A stretch of DNA of 64,000 nt from Avena insularis. Lineage: Eukaryota > Streptophyta > Magnoliopsida > Poales > Poaceae. Below are positions 32,740 to 43,957 of this stretch, piece by piece. Every line of letters starts with the position of its first letter. The first letter of the stretch is position 1. The position numbers and the translations under genes are program-made. Where the stretch lies: the NCBI GenBank assembly GCA_023614405.1, contig CM042689.1:325476305-325540304 (forward strand). The letters run 5' to 3'. Below the pieces are notes generated by a model that saw nothing but the letters and a program-made list of their open reading frames with translations, was not told where the DNA came from and searched no databases.

Positions 32740-33890
32740 ATTTTTTTTTAAAATCTAGCCCATAATAAGAGCTCTGGTCCTGATGGTTTTCCTAGAGAAT
32801 TTTATCATTTCTTCTGGGACAAAATTAAGAGTCCCCTGAAAAACCTTTTGATGAATTTATTAAAGGGAGTTTGGATATTGATAGGTTGAATTATGGTACT
32901 ATTACTCTTATCCCTAAGTGTGATGAAGCCAGGGTGATTCAAAGTTTTAGACCCATTTGCTTGATGAATGACAATCTAAAAGTGATCACTAAAGGGCCGG
33001 ATAAACAACAGATTGGCTTATGACATAATTGATAAAACTCAGACTGCATTTATGAAAAATATATCCATATTGGAAGGGGTGGTTATTTTGCATGAGGTTA
33101 AAATAAAAAACTATATGGGGTCCTTTTCAAAGTAGATTTTGACAAGTCCTATGACAATGTCAGTTGGGCTTATTTATACAATGTGATGGTCAAAAAAGGT
33201 TTTTCTAATAAGCTAAATAATTTGATTTTACTATAATATCAAGTGGAAAAGTAAATGGTAAAATTAATGAGACTTTAGGTCCCTCTTTTAGTACTCATAG
33301 AGGTGTGATAGAATGGGGTCCTATGTGTCCCATTCTATTTAACATGTATGTTGATTCTATGAGAACTATGGATAAAAATGCTCAAAATGCTAGTTTGATA
33401 ACTAGGATGGTTCCTCATCTGCAGGAGAATGGTATTGTTATTCTCTAATATGCAGATGGTACCATCTTCCATTTGGAAGAAGGTTTTGGAAATGCAAGAA
33501 AATTAAAGTTTTTGTTATGTTTGTTTGAACAGATATCTGGTCTTAAAATATATTTTTTGAAGAGTGAGGTTTTCTGTTTATGATCTTATATTGAACATAG
33601 CATTATTTATGAGGAATTTTTTACTTGCAAAGTAGGTGACCTTCCTCTCAAATATCTAGGTATACCAATAGATAAGGAAAAACTTCTTAACATTCATTGG
33701 AAACCCGTGGAAGAGAAGATGGAGAAGAAACTAGGTTGCTGGCAAGGGAAACTGTTGGATGTTGGATCTAGGGTCCCTTTTGAACTCATGTCTTTCTTCT
33801 ATTATTTTCTATATGATGTCCTTTTATAAACTTCCTGTGGGGGTAAGGAAGAAATGTGACAGTTATAGAAGTAGAATGCTCTAGCAGGAA
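32740..33890 (+). pseudogene. LINE reverse transcriptase relic
   Basis: Frame pieces follow the order of an L1-type LINE RT: NKSSGPDGFPREFYHFFWD near 32770, a degenerate FRPICL near 32950, DKTQTAFMKNISILEGVV near 33030, THRGV near 33295, PILFNMYVDSM near 33330, a YADG form of the YADD box near 33450, LPLKYLGIPIDKEKLLNIHW near 33640 and MEKKLGCWQGKLL near 33720. Stops and frame changes are frequent, so it is long dead. The 5' endonuclease part and the 3' end are missing. Confidence 0.85.
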
Positions 33891-35384
33891 CCCTCAGAAT
33901 TGGCCCTATACAAGTTTCAGCGATTCCCGCCAAACCCGCATAGAAACGATTCGAAGGTGCCCACCAGGAAATTTCGTGCGGGTGGAAAACGAAGTAATAC
34001 CATTACACAGTAGTCCACGATAGAACCCCCAGAACAGATATATACAACAATGACTCCAAGAGTCAAGAATACAGATATACAATACAAAGATGCAAATCGC
34101 CTTGAAAACGATACAACGTCCGACTACGGACAAGATGCAAATGCGTCGAAGGCATCTCCACATGCGATCATGCACAATCGATTCTATACGGCAGCTAAGT
34201 TTTTAATTCAATCCCTTCTCTCGGTTGATTTCATAGCACTTGATTAGTTTATTTCGATTTAACCTTGTACGTATTGAGCTAGATGGAATCGTCTGATGGA
34301 AATATTCTATACGGCATCCGGCAATCAATGACTGTGTCAGATAATTATTGGGTTCCTGTACCCAGAGCAAGGTGGACACGATCGTGCCGCCGCCGGCCTC
34401 GGCGACATGCTTGAAATCAGGGCGGCTTTGCTCGCTCTGCATTACATTGATTCCTGACGAGTCAAGCTCTCTATAGAGTGATATTTGTTGTCGTTTATTT
34501 AGCATCTAATCCTGATTTCTTGATCTGTTGTTACATGTGCACAAAGACGATGAAGAAGGCATGTTTACGCCGTTTTGGATGGACAAAAAGCTGATCGATT
34601 CCGTTCACACGTCGACCCGCGACTCGGTCCACACGGCAATACTCAGTTGATTTCAGATCAGCTCGGTTCAGCTTAGTTTGCAGGTCTCAACTCGCAAAAA
34701 ACAAGGCCACCAATGTCAGCTGACCCCAAATCGGTTTTTGATCAGAGGAACAACGGCAGGAGCGATGCAATCACACGCATCCGATTAGCATAACCAAATC
34801 TCTCTGTCCACTCCAGCATATTCTGCTTATAATATTCAGCCATGTCCACTAATCGATTCTTATGTGCAGCCACAAGAAAAATCAAGTCAGCTTAATAGCG
34901 GCGGTTCACTATTCGCATGTGAGAGGCACTTCTCTGGAAATTCCGGATGCATGCGAATATACATGATCAGAATATATAACAGCTGAGTTTTTAATTCACA
35001 CTCGTATTGATTACTTGCCAATTAATAATTTTATTTGTATCTAATCTTCTGCGTGGTACAAATTGGTGCAAGTCAAATCGGACTATGTCTTTCTTTTACA
35101 ATCAGTTTGTGTAGCCACACGAGCCGCCTTTTTGTGCTATTTTTGTGGAGTTCGCCGACTACGATGGCTCCGGCGTCTCGACCACGACTATTCCAACACT
35201 CGACGGCAACCACGACGTCACGAATGATAGATAGTGCACAAGCCACAATAAATTAATTTCTGATGAGTCCATCTTTTTTCTGACATTAATTTCTTTGTTA
35301 TTCAATTATTTTATCTAATCTAATCTGCATGCATACTGGCTGTATAAATCTTTTGGGAATTAATCCATGAATGCAGAATTGGAT
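33891..35384. other. Intergenic DNA, no feature seen
   Basis: Moderately AT-rich sequence with a few short frames and no recognisable domain, element terminus or RNA gene. The phrase TTTTTAATTCA occurs at 34200 and 34987, but the surroundings do not match. Confidence 0.45.
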
Positions 35385-35634
35385 CAAAACAGCCTTTATC
35401 GCTCATCGCAGACTTTCCACCGTCGCGGACACGCCACCTTCGGTGACTCGCCCGCCGCGAGCTCGCCATGGAAGTGTCCTAGCCATGTTCGACGACTCGC
35501 CATGTTCGGCGACCCGCAAATCGCCGACTCTCCATGCTACCGGCTAAACGCCGCACGCCTCCGCCAAAGTAGCTCCATCCGACCAATGGTCGGATCGAGC
35601 TCGCTACCACTACTCGCCAAAGCGCGACACTCGT

Positions 35635-35965
35635 CTACCGCGTCGACCCCGTGTCAGCCGCGTCGACATCGGCATAGCGCGATCTCCGTCCGCCGTGTCG
35701 ACCCCGTGTCCGCCGCGTCGACTTCGCCATAGTGCGATCCTCGTCTGTCGCGTCGACCCGTGTCCGCCACGTCGACATCGCCATAGCGCGATACCCTTCC
35801 GCCGCGTCGACCCCGTGTCCGCCGCGTCGACTTCGCCATAGTGCGATCCCCGTCCGCCGCGTCGACCCCATGTCCGCCACGTCGACTTCGCCATAGTGCG
35901 ATCACCGTCCGCCGCGTCGACTCCTTGTCCGCCGCGTCGACTCCTTGTCCGCCGCGTCCACTTTT
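35635..35965. repeat. 55-bp tandem repeat array
   Basis: Five to six copies of a unit of about 55 bases (CGCGTCGACCCCGTGTCCGC followed by CGCGTCGACTTCGCCATAGT and GCGATCCCCGTCCGC) are present with single-base differences; the last copies are truncated to 20 bases. Open frames on both strands through this array are by-products of GC content. Confidence 0.9.
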
Positions 35966-36482
35966 TCCGGTTAAACGCCGTGCGACCCCGTCCGCTACGT
36001 CGAATGCGTACGCCACGCCTACTAAGGGACTTTCATCGTCCGAGTCGCCAGAAAGGGTCGCATGCCATGCTGCATGGACTCGCCACTGGGCTTCTCTTCC
36101 CTCCAGGAAAAATCAATTTGCCTTTGTCAACCTTTGAAAGAGCGACTCGCAATGGCCAAGTAGTGCGGACGAGGACTCGCAAACCGAGCCTCGGTTCGTC
36201 CACGAAAAACGCTAACCGAGAGCCATCATTGGAGTCGCCTTGCTCGACTGGCCTTCCGGGCCAAGACAAATGGCAGTGCTACACAAACAGCACCATGTCA
36301 TCCTCAACCTTAGATAGCGCGACTCGCACGGCCAAGTACTGTGGACGAGGACTCGCAAACCGAGCCTCGGATCGTCCAGGAAGAACGTCAAGTCGAGAGC
36401 CATCTTTGGAGTCGCCATGCGACTGGCCCTCCGGGCCAAGACGAGAGACTCGCTAACAAAAACAGCGCAATCAACATCATCG

Positions 36483-36845
36483 CGGACTCGCCACACTCGG
36501 GGACTCTCCCCTCGCGGACTCGACTCTCCCCTCGCGGACTCGCAGTCATCACGGACTCGCCACACTCAGGGACTCTTCCCTCGCGGACTCGTAGTCATCG
36601 CGGACTCGCCACACTCAAGGACTCTCCCCTCGCGGACTCGCAGTCATCGCGGACTCGCCACACTCGGGGACTCTCCCCTCGTGGACTCGCAATCATTGCG
36701 GACTCGCCACACTCGGGGACTCTCCCCTCGCGTACTCGCAGTCATCGCGGACTCGCCACACACGGGGACTCTCCCCTCGCGGACTCGTAGTCATCGCGGA
36801 CTCGCCACACTCGGGGACTCTCACGATCGGTGACTCGCCCAACCT
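36483..36845. repeat. 49-bp tandem repeat array
   Basis: The motif CGGACTCGCCACACTCGGGG starts at 36483, 36552, 36601, 36650, 36699, 36748 and 36797. The last six are exactly 49 bases apart; the first copy carries an extra 20-bp duplication. Because 49 is not a multiple of three, the long frames seen here pass through all three phases and are not evidence of a protein. Confidence 0.95.
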
Positions 36846-37012
36846 CACCACTCGGCGCGCTCGGGGACTCGGCGCTCGCCGGTCGCTCGACCTCGCCACT
36901 CGCCGCGCTCGGGGGCTCGGCGCTCGCCGGTCGCTCGACCTCGCCACTCGCCACGCTCGGGGACTCGGCGCTCGCCGGTCGCTCGACCTCGCCACTCGCC
37001 ATGCTCGGCAGC
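36846..37012. repeat. 48-bp tandem repeat array
   Basis: GGTCGCTCGACCTCGCCACT occurs at 36881, 36929 and 36977 with an exact 48-bp period. The unit could encode a 16-residue repeat (SPLATLGDSALAGRST type), but no start or splice context supports translation. Related units recur at 37330-37480, and a different array of CGCGTACTCAACACGCTCG units lies at 37150-37320. Confidence 0.93.
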
Positions 37013-37657
37013 AACCACTACTATTTTTAGAATATGCATCTCTAAAGAGCCTCAAGTCGCCTCTACAAGCCAACTCGAGCCTCGGGGACTACTCCTAGGC
37101 ATACCGCGTGTACGCGTGGTTCCGCGACAACGACTCGCTAACCTCTCGCACTCTCCACGCTCGGGGACTCGTCCTCACGTACTCAACACACTCGGGGACT
37201 CGCCACCGCGGACTCGCCCTCGCGTACTCAACACGCTCGAGGACTTACCCTCGCGTACTCAACATGCTCGGGCACTCACCACCGTGGACTCGCCCTCGCG
37301 TACTCAACGTGCTCGGGGACTCGGCGCGCTACAGACAGCGCCACTCGCCGGTCGCCCAACCTCGCCACTCGGAGCGCTCGAGGACTCGGCACTCGCTGGT
37401 TGCTCGACCTCGCCACTCGCCGCTCTCGGGGACTCGGCACGCTCCACGTTCGGGGACTCGCCGCAAATGGCGGCTTCTCCGACACCCTGCGTCTTTCGCC
37501 AACTGGCCATCACCGACTGGCTCACGCCGACCGCCACCCGCTTCACGGTTATTTTCTTTGTTCAGGAGCTCGTCGCCGATTCGCCACGACCCATCGTCAA
37601 GACTCTCCGCATCCTACCTCAAGCCCGCGTCGAATCGACAACGCGCTCGGGGACTAC

Positions 37658-38062
37658 TGATGGGGGAATACCAATCAGGGTATACCCACGAAGCGGATTC
37701 TCCATCTGATCGAGCCAACTGGAACCTAGCCCTGAGCGGGTCGACTCGCCCAATATGGCGACTGGCGCATGCTGCACCCAGGCGACTGGAGCCGACTGGA
37801 GGCCCAAGACGGCGACTCGTATACAAAGCCCACCAACACACTTGTAAACCCTAACTCGTTGCATATATAAAGCCACCAGGGGCACCCCCACGGGGCACCC
37901 TCACGTCATATTGCATCTTCTCCCATATTAGACTAGAACCTCCGTCGAGGGGACGTGAACCTGGGTACATCGTGTGCCAATCTCGCTCCCGGATTCTCCT
38001 ACGTCGTCTTGCTCCCTCTACGTAAGCTACCCCAGTAGCATCTGCCGTGCAACACCATGACA
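37658..38062 (+). repeat. LTR (405 bp) of the minisatellite-bearing Gypsy element
   Basis: It starts TGATGGGGGAATACC and ends ACACCATGACA. TATATAAA at 37864-37871 is the probable promoter. No second copy is in the window. It abuts a piece of another LTR at 38063, where TGGAA may be the surviving target duplication. Confidence 0.65.
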
Positions 38063-38102
38063 TGGAACATGTGGAATGTTTACCTTACACACTTTGCTTA
38101 AA

Positions 38103-41100
38103 TGTCACATCCCAAAATTTTTCAAATCTTGTAATGTGAAAAATAAATGAATAAAATAAAACTTTGTTTGATTTTCAGGGTCAGAAGAAACTTTTTGAAT
38201 TCAATTGGAACTTCAAACCAAGTTGGATCAAATAAAATCCTAAAGGGATTTAAAAAGTTAAAACATTTATTAAAGGAAAATAAAATATTTAAAATTACTA
38301 TTTGGATCTTTTAAATAAAAGGATTTGGTTTACAAATGAAATAGAAGTTTTATTAATAAAGATTATTTTTATAGAGAGCCAAATTAAACCTTGGCCAAGC
38401 TTTTGAAATAAAACCTTTTGTTTTGATAAAATTAGTAAAGTTTTATTTAATTAAAATAATAAGGATTTAAATATCCAAGTTTTTATTAATAAAGGTTTTA
38501 TTATTTCCAAAACATCAAAACTTATTTATTTATTTAAAATAAGTTTTCCAAGTATTTTATATTCCCAAATAAAACCTACTGATTTGGTTTTGAAAATATT
38601 TAGATTTCAAAAGGAATATTTAAATAAAACAAAATCTATTTTGGTTTATAAACAAGGTCTATCTATTTAATTAATAATGGACCCTAAAATAAAATTATTA
38701 TTTTGATTTTGGAATTCTGGTTTATGTTGCTAAACAGAACCAAATCAAAAATTGCAAAGTTTGGTGATTGTTTGAATTGATTTGAACATTGTTTGTTTGT
38801 TTGAATTTTCAAAACAGAAATTGGAATTAGAAAAAGAAAAAGGATTCACGAAGGAAAAAAATAGAAGTCGGACTCAGCCCAACTGGCCAAGCCCAAGAAG
38901 CCAACAAACCAGCCCAGCTCCCCTCTCCAAGAACGGTTGCCCACTTACTCCTGCACCAAGAAGAGACCGGTGGACCCTTCCCTCACTTCTTTTTCTCACT
39001 GACGACTGGACCCCACCTCTCCTGTTCATTCTCCTCACCCGCGTGACATCTCCTCCCTTCCCCTCGTCGCCGTTTCCTGCAGTGATTCCGCGGCCTTAAT
39101 TCGTCTTAACGCAGCCACCATTACTCGCCTTGACCATGCACGTTAAAACGCCAGCGTCTTCTCCTCCTTCCTCTGCCGCCACTCCTCTCGCCTTTTCGCC
39201 ACGAATCGAGCTGGTACTCCCTCTGTTCCGACCACCGTCTCCGACCAATTTCGGCCGTGTCCTACCACCCCGTGCCTCCCCGACCTAGCTCACACCTTCC
39301 CCACTCCCTTGCGCATCTGTCCGTGCCCCTCGTTTGACATGCCCCTCGAAGGCCGACTCAAGCTCGAGCGCCGCGTCATCTTCAACTCCGAGCTCCTCCG
39401 TAAGTCCAGACCGCCTTCACCTCTCGTTCACGCACACAGCTTTGTTTTGATCCTGCATCTAACTGCTTCGATTTGTCTCGGTGAACTACAAGATCGTCCC
39501 CGACCACGCCCAGAGCCGTCTGTCGTCAGAGCAAACTCCGCGAGGAATTGCAAAGACTGCGGCGCCTTTGCCACGCCGACCACACGCCTAGCGCCATCTC
39601 GCCCTCGAACACGGTGAGCACCCCTCTGTCTCCTTGCTTCCTAGAACAGCCGCTAGCCTCCGCTCTGTCGCCGCTGGCCCACCACCGCGCCGCGTTAGTG
39701 GTCTGTTGTTTGCATCCGTTAGATCTAGATCGTATGGCTGTGATAGAATGTAAGCGAACAGGTATCGTATGCCTCTGTGCCGCTCGATCTAAGTTAGATC
39801 CTACGGTCTGCAACGCGTGATCCACCCAAACCGATACCGTCCAATTAGAAAGCGACGCGTGGCCAGTTCTAGTTTAAAACAGAAATTTGAAAACAGATTT
39901 GTTTGTGATTTTCAAACCTTTGTAACTCTTGATCCACACGTCCCAATTTCACAAATTTGATATCGTTGGAATCAGTGGAACAAGCCCTAGCCAACCATGC
40001 CCTTGGTTTAGTAAATAGTATCCATTAGAGTGTTTGTTTTTGCAGAAACATTTGTATGCTTGTTTAGAGTAGAAAAATGATTCAAAAATGTTTTTAGGGT
40101 TAAAACCTTTGCAAAATGGTTTGCTGTGAACTCACTGACCCTAGGAACCAACCCATGGTTTTGAAAATGAAATTGGTAAAGTTTAGGATGGATTATTTGA
40201 CTTAGCCCATTTTTAGCCAAATGAAAATAATGGTTTTTGTTATGAAAATGATTTTGAGTAAAAAACTTTGGGAAAATGTTTTGGATCAAACCTACTGACC
40301 CTAAACACCAATTCTTGAGAAATAACAACTTATTTGGTGAACCACTTAAAGTTGTTGCTTGATAAAAATATTTTCTCACCACATAAAATGATGAATGGAT
40401 TTAAAAATAGTTTTTGGGCAAAACCTTTTTGCAAATGACTTTGCCATTTTGGTAAATGACCACTTTGGACCTTACAAAGTTTAGAATCCTATTGGAGACC
40501 ATCTTTGCAAATAGAACCATCCCTTGCATGCTTACATGCATGACTTAGATCCCATTGTTTTATGTGTGTGAAATTGTTTGAATGATTATTGGTTTGGAAT
40601 GCTAGTTGATTTTGTGCCTACTTGATTGACTTGTAGTGAAGTTAGAAAGTGTGAGACTAGCAAGATCAAGGAGTGAACAAACATTCCCTACCAAAAAGGC
40701 AAGTTACACTATCATCTAAAAGTCCTACTATTTTCATTATACTTAGTGGATTTTTGAAACATGCATGAAAACAATTTTATACTTATGCTATGCTAAATCC
40801 TAATAGGATTCCCTATATATTCCTTAGTGAAAACAATAAAGTTGTACATGATTAGCCATGCTTTATTTTGAAAAGAGTTACATGTTGAGATTTTATGAAG
40901 TTGAGAAAAGGACTTGTGATTTTATATAATAAAACAAGGACTCAATGAACCACCTGGGTGGCCAAGGTTACTTTGAGTTTTGGAGAAGGTGGCAACAAAA
41001 TGAACCATGTCTATGGCAATCTCTTTGTGTTGTGCTCCAAAAGAAACCACCCAGGAAACTTAGAGATTGAACATGTTTCTCCAATTGTGGCTTCCGTGTG

Positions 41101-42197
41101 CAACCACATGCTATTATGGCTCTGGCTTAGTCAACTACATTAGGAAGACCCATGCATTGTCTTTAGTTTACTGGACATGGGGACCTGGAATCCTTCATGG
41201 GTGCTGAAGACAAGCTAGCAAAGGTGTATGGGAGGACCTTTTGGAAAGACTTCGTCACATTCTCAATCTGCCAGTGCTCCATCTTGGTGAGCACTAATCC
41301 AAAGGCCACCGTGGCAAAAGGATGGGATTGTGACATGTGGGTAAAGTGTACTCCTTCTGCAGAAGATAATAAAATCTAAGTACTTAGCCGTGTCCCCGGT
41401 TATGGACAATACTGAGCAACTAAAGTTTGAACTATGGGAGATCTCGACATTCCAACTTCTAAAACAAAAACCTGATGCACTTGGGGGTACCAAGGAGCTC
41501 AGGAGATTTGAGAAAACTTGATGCACTTGGGGTTACCAAGTAGCTCAAGAGATTTGGTTAAAACTTGATGTACTTGGGGTTACCAAGGAACTCAAGAGAT
41601 TTTGTTGAAAGACTTGAACACTTGGGGTTACCAAGGAGTTCAAGGAGATTTTGATAATAACTTAAACACCTGGGCTTTACCAAGGAGTTTTCAAAGATTT
41701 GACAAAGGACCAAAACCATTTTGAAAAGACAGGATAAAATATTGCTTTATGCAAATAAGCCTAAAACTCTACTTAGCCAAATATGCATGTAATGATAGGA
41801 TCCACTTATATTCAACATAGTAGTGAAACTTGCCAATACAATTCAAATGTATTGACCCTTGTGGCTATAACTTGTAATGTTGCAGGTTTGATTGATTTTT
41901 AGTGAAGATTGATTGATTAGGATTACAAAGTCTACAACCAACATCTGCCTGTGGTACTTTGAAGATGAAGGACTCCATGCTTATAGTTATTCCGCTGCAA
42001 TGTAATGTAATAGCCAAATGAGCTATGTATTGATGTAATAAAATTATGTTATTCCTGGTTATAAAGTTATATTATGACCTTTGTTTCTTGATATTACATC
42101 TAAACTGTGGATGCTAGCTATTGATCCAGGGACTAGCATTGTAAACACAGGGGACACCACCTTATGTTATTTAAAGGTTGGGCCACTCCCTCTTACA
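38103..42197 (+). repeat. 5' LTR of the LARD element
   Basis: The first 770 bases are AT-rich (AATAAAATTT-type), followed by a GC-rich block at about 38870-39720 and then AT-rich sequence again. No gene is seen in it; short frames are not conserved in the other LTR where indels occur. Most of it matches the right LTR almost perfectly. Confidence 0.93.
41471..41705. repeat. 46-49-bp tandem repeat within the LARD LTR
   Basis: Five units begin at 41471, 41517, 41564, 41613 and 41661. Each holds CACTTGGGGTTACCAAGGA and AAGAGATTT-like parts. The same array is present in the right LTR from about 47363, so it predates this insertion. Confidence 0.85.
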
Positions 42198-42910
42198 GAT
42201 GGTATCAGAGCATTGTGTTGCCTGTAGGATTTATAAACCTAGGATTGGACAAAAACCCTTAGAAAAATAGGAGTTGTATTTGTTCCAAAACTTATTTACA
42301 AACAACCTTGTAAACTCTTTCCTCAACCATTTTGGTTTCAACTCTACATCTCTTCTATTCAACTTGATGGAAAAACCTATCCCATGGCCCAAGACTACAC
42401 CATGTGCAAAGGACTTCCTCAACACTTTCAACTCTAATGACTTCAACTTCTTCAACTCTAATGACTTCAACATCTTCAGCATGATCACCAAGGACTTCCA
42501 ACTTGGATGTCACTAAGGACTACATGTGAGACAAGGAAATCTTGCTCAAGATTTAGAGACTGAGGGAATGCAAAAGTTAGAAGGAATTCACTTCACTAGA
42601 AGTCAAGGTAACCAAGAGTTTTTCACAAGGAAACCATGATCTCATGTAAAGAAGAATCAACCAAGAAGGATGGAAATATCACAAGTGAACCATATAGATG
42701 GACCACCATATTTTAGTTAAGTCAAACCCACCAACTTATGTGGTATAACAAAAATATTTGTTGCCTAAGTATGTGCTTGAACTTTGTGTTTGAGTGAAAT
42801 GTTTGTTTGTGATTGCATGCACATTGCTTGAGTGAATTGTGATGTGTGTAATTAGAACCGATTCCTTAGAAATATCTTGCCTATTCTAATCCTGATTCAA
42901 CCCAAAACAG

Positions 42911-43844
42911 ATGACTACTCCAAGAGACTCCAACATCAAGGTTGATGACACCAACACCAACCAAGAGGACAGCATGAAAGAGCTCATAGCAACTCAACAC
43001 TAGTTGAACCAAGTGACAGCTCAATTCATAGCTAACACTAGTGGAGCAGATCCAGCCCTGCAAGGATTTTTGGAAACTCAAGGCCAACTGATGCTTAAGG
43101 TGACTAATCAAATGATCAAAATGGAAGAAAACTATCCCAAGAAAGTTTGTGACAACAAGGATGACAGAAATATTATTCTAGATGGAGCCCCAGCTTGCAT
43201 TATTTGTGGAGACAAGGATCATACTTCCAAGGAGCATGGAGATCAATGCCCCAACTGTGAAGAGAAACATCCTGTTGGACAATGTCCCACTTCTCAAGCT
43301 ACTTGCTACCTATGTGAAGGAAATAACCATGCCCCTATCCAATGCCCCATCTACTCCATTGTAGAACAAAGGAAACAAGAAGGATCCAAGTCTACCAAGA
43401 AGGTTGATGACAAAGGAAAAGGACCACTTATACCTCCGAACAAGACAACCCAGTTCAAAGGATCAAAGAAACCCAAGAAGCAAAAGAAGGACAAGAGCCA
43501 TGTGCAATGTCATAAATGTAAGGAAGTGGGACACTATTCTGGTGAATGCCTAGAGAACCCTAAGAACAAGGAGATTGGCCAAGTAGTGTGCAACAACTAC
43601 AAAGAGCTAGGCCATTATGTAGCAACTTGTCCACAAGAGCCACGTAAAGAACTCAAGGATATTCACTGTTTCAATTGCAAGAACCCAGGACATTATGCAA
43701 GCAACTGTCTAGAAAAGATGAAGAACAAGTTGAACAAGCCTATGGAGAAACTCAACCTTGGCCCATGAGTCAAGTGTGGAAACCAAGGACACAATGCAAG
43801 TGTTTGCCTAAAGAAGCCTTCCCAGGATTCCAAGAAGGACACTA
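42911..43844 (+). pseudogene. Gag remnant of the LARD with multiple zinc knuckles
   Basis: A frame from ATG 42911 runs to 43844 but is interrupted by TAG at 43001-43003 and TGA at 43766-43768. The N-terminal part is polar (VTAQFIANTSGADPALQGF). The rest is rich in Cys and His: CIICGDKDHTSKEHGDQC, CPNCEEKHPVGQC and CYLCEGNNHAPIQC, then CCHC knuckles CHKCKEVGHYSGEC and CFNCKNPGHYASNC, a degenerate CNNYKELGHYVATC, and a last CGNQGHNASVC beyond the second stop. Zinc knuckles bind nucleic acid in Gag nucleocapsids. A basic Lys-rich linker lies between the groups. No protease or RT follows. Both stops look like simple point changes. Confidence 0.75.
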
Positions 43845-43957
43845 TGTAATATTTGTTTGAAAATTTTTAAGGGTGGTAGTACCCTAGTTGTTTGAGCCTA
43901 TTTGTAACCCTAGCCTTCCCAAATCTCGGGACAAGATTTATTTTAAGGGTGGTAGCC

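Larger units (their letters stand above)
35385..38062 (+). mobile_element. Gypsy element tail: GC-rich minisatellite region plus LTR
   Basis: GC-rich DNA made of several tandem-repeat arrays ends in GCGCTCGGGGACTAC directly before an LTR-like sequence starting TGATGGGGGAATACC. Phrases of the CTCGGGGACTACT type before TGATGGGG are usual between pol and the 3' LTR of some grass Gypsy elements. No pol, 5' LTR or primer binding site lies upstream, so only the 3' portion survives. The left border is approximate. Confidence 0.65.

Noticed and set aside
36483..36845. Regular 49-bp repeats resembling a CRISPR array
   Set aside because: The whole unit repeats without unique spacers, the DNA is a plant nuclear sequence, and no cas genes exist; it is a minisatellite.
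35367..37854. Several long open frames on both strands (up to about 250 codons)
   Set aside because: They run through tandem repeats and GC-rich DNA in many phases at once, match no family and have no splice or promoter context.
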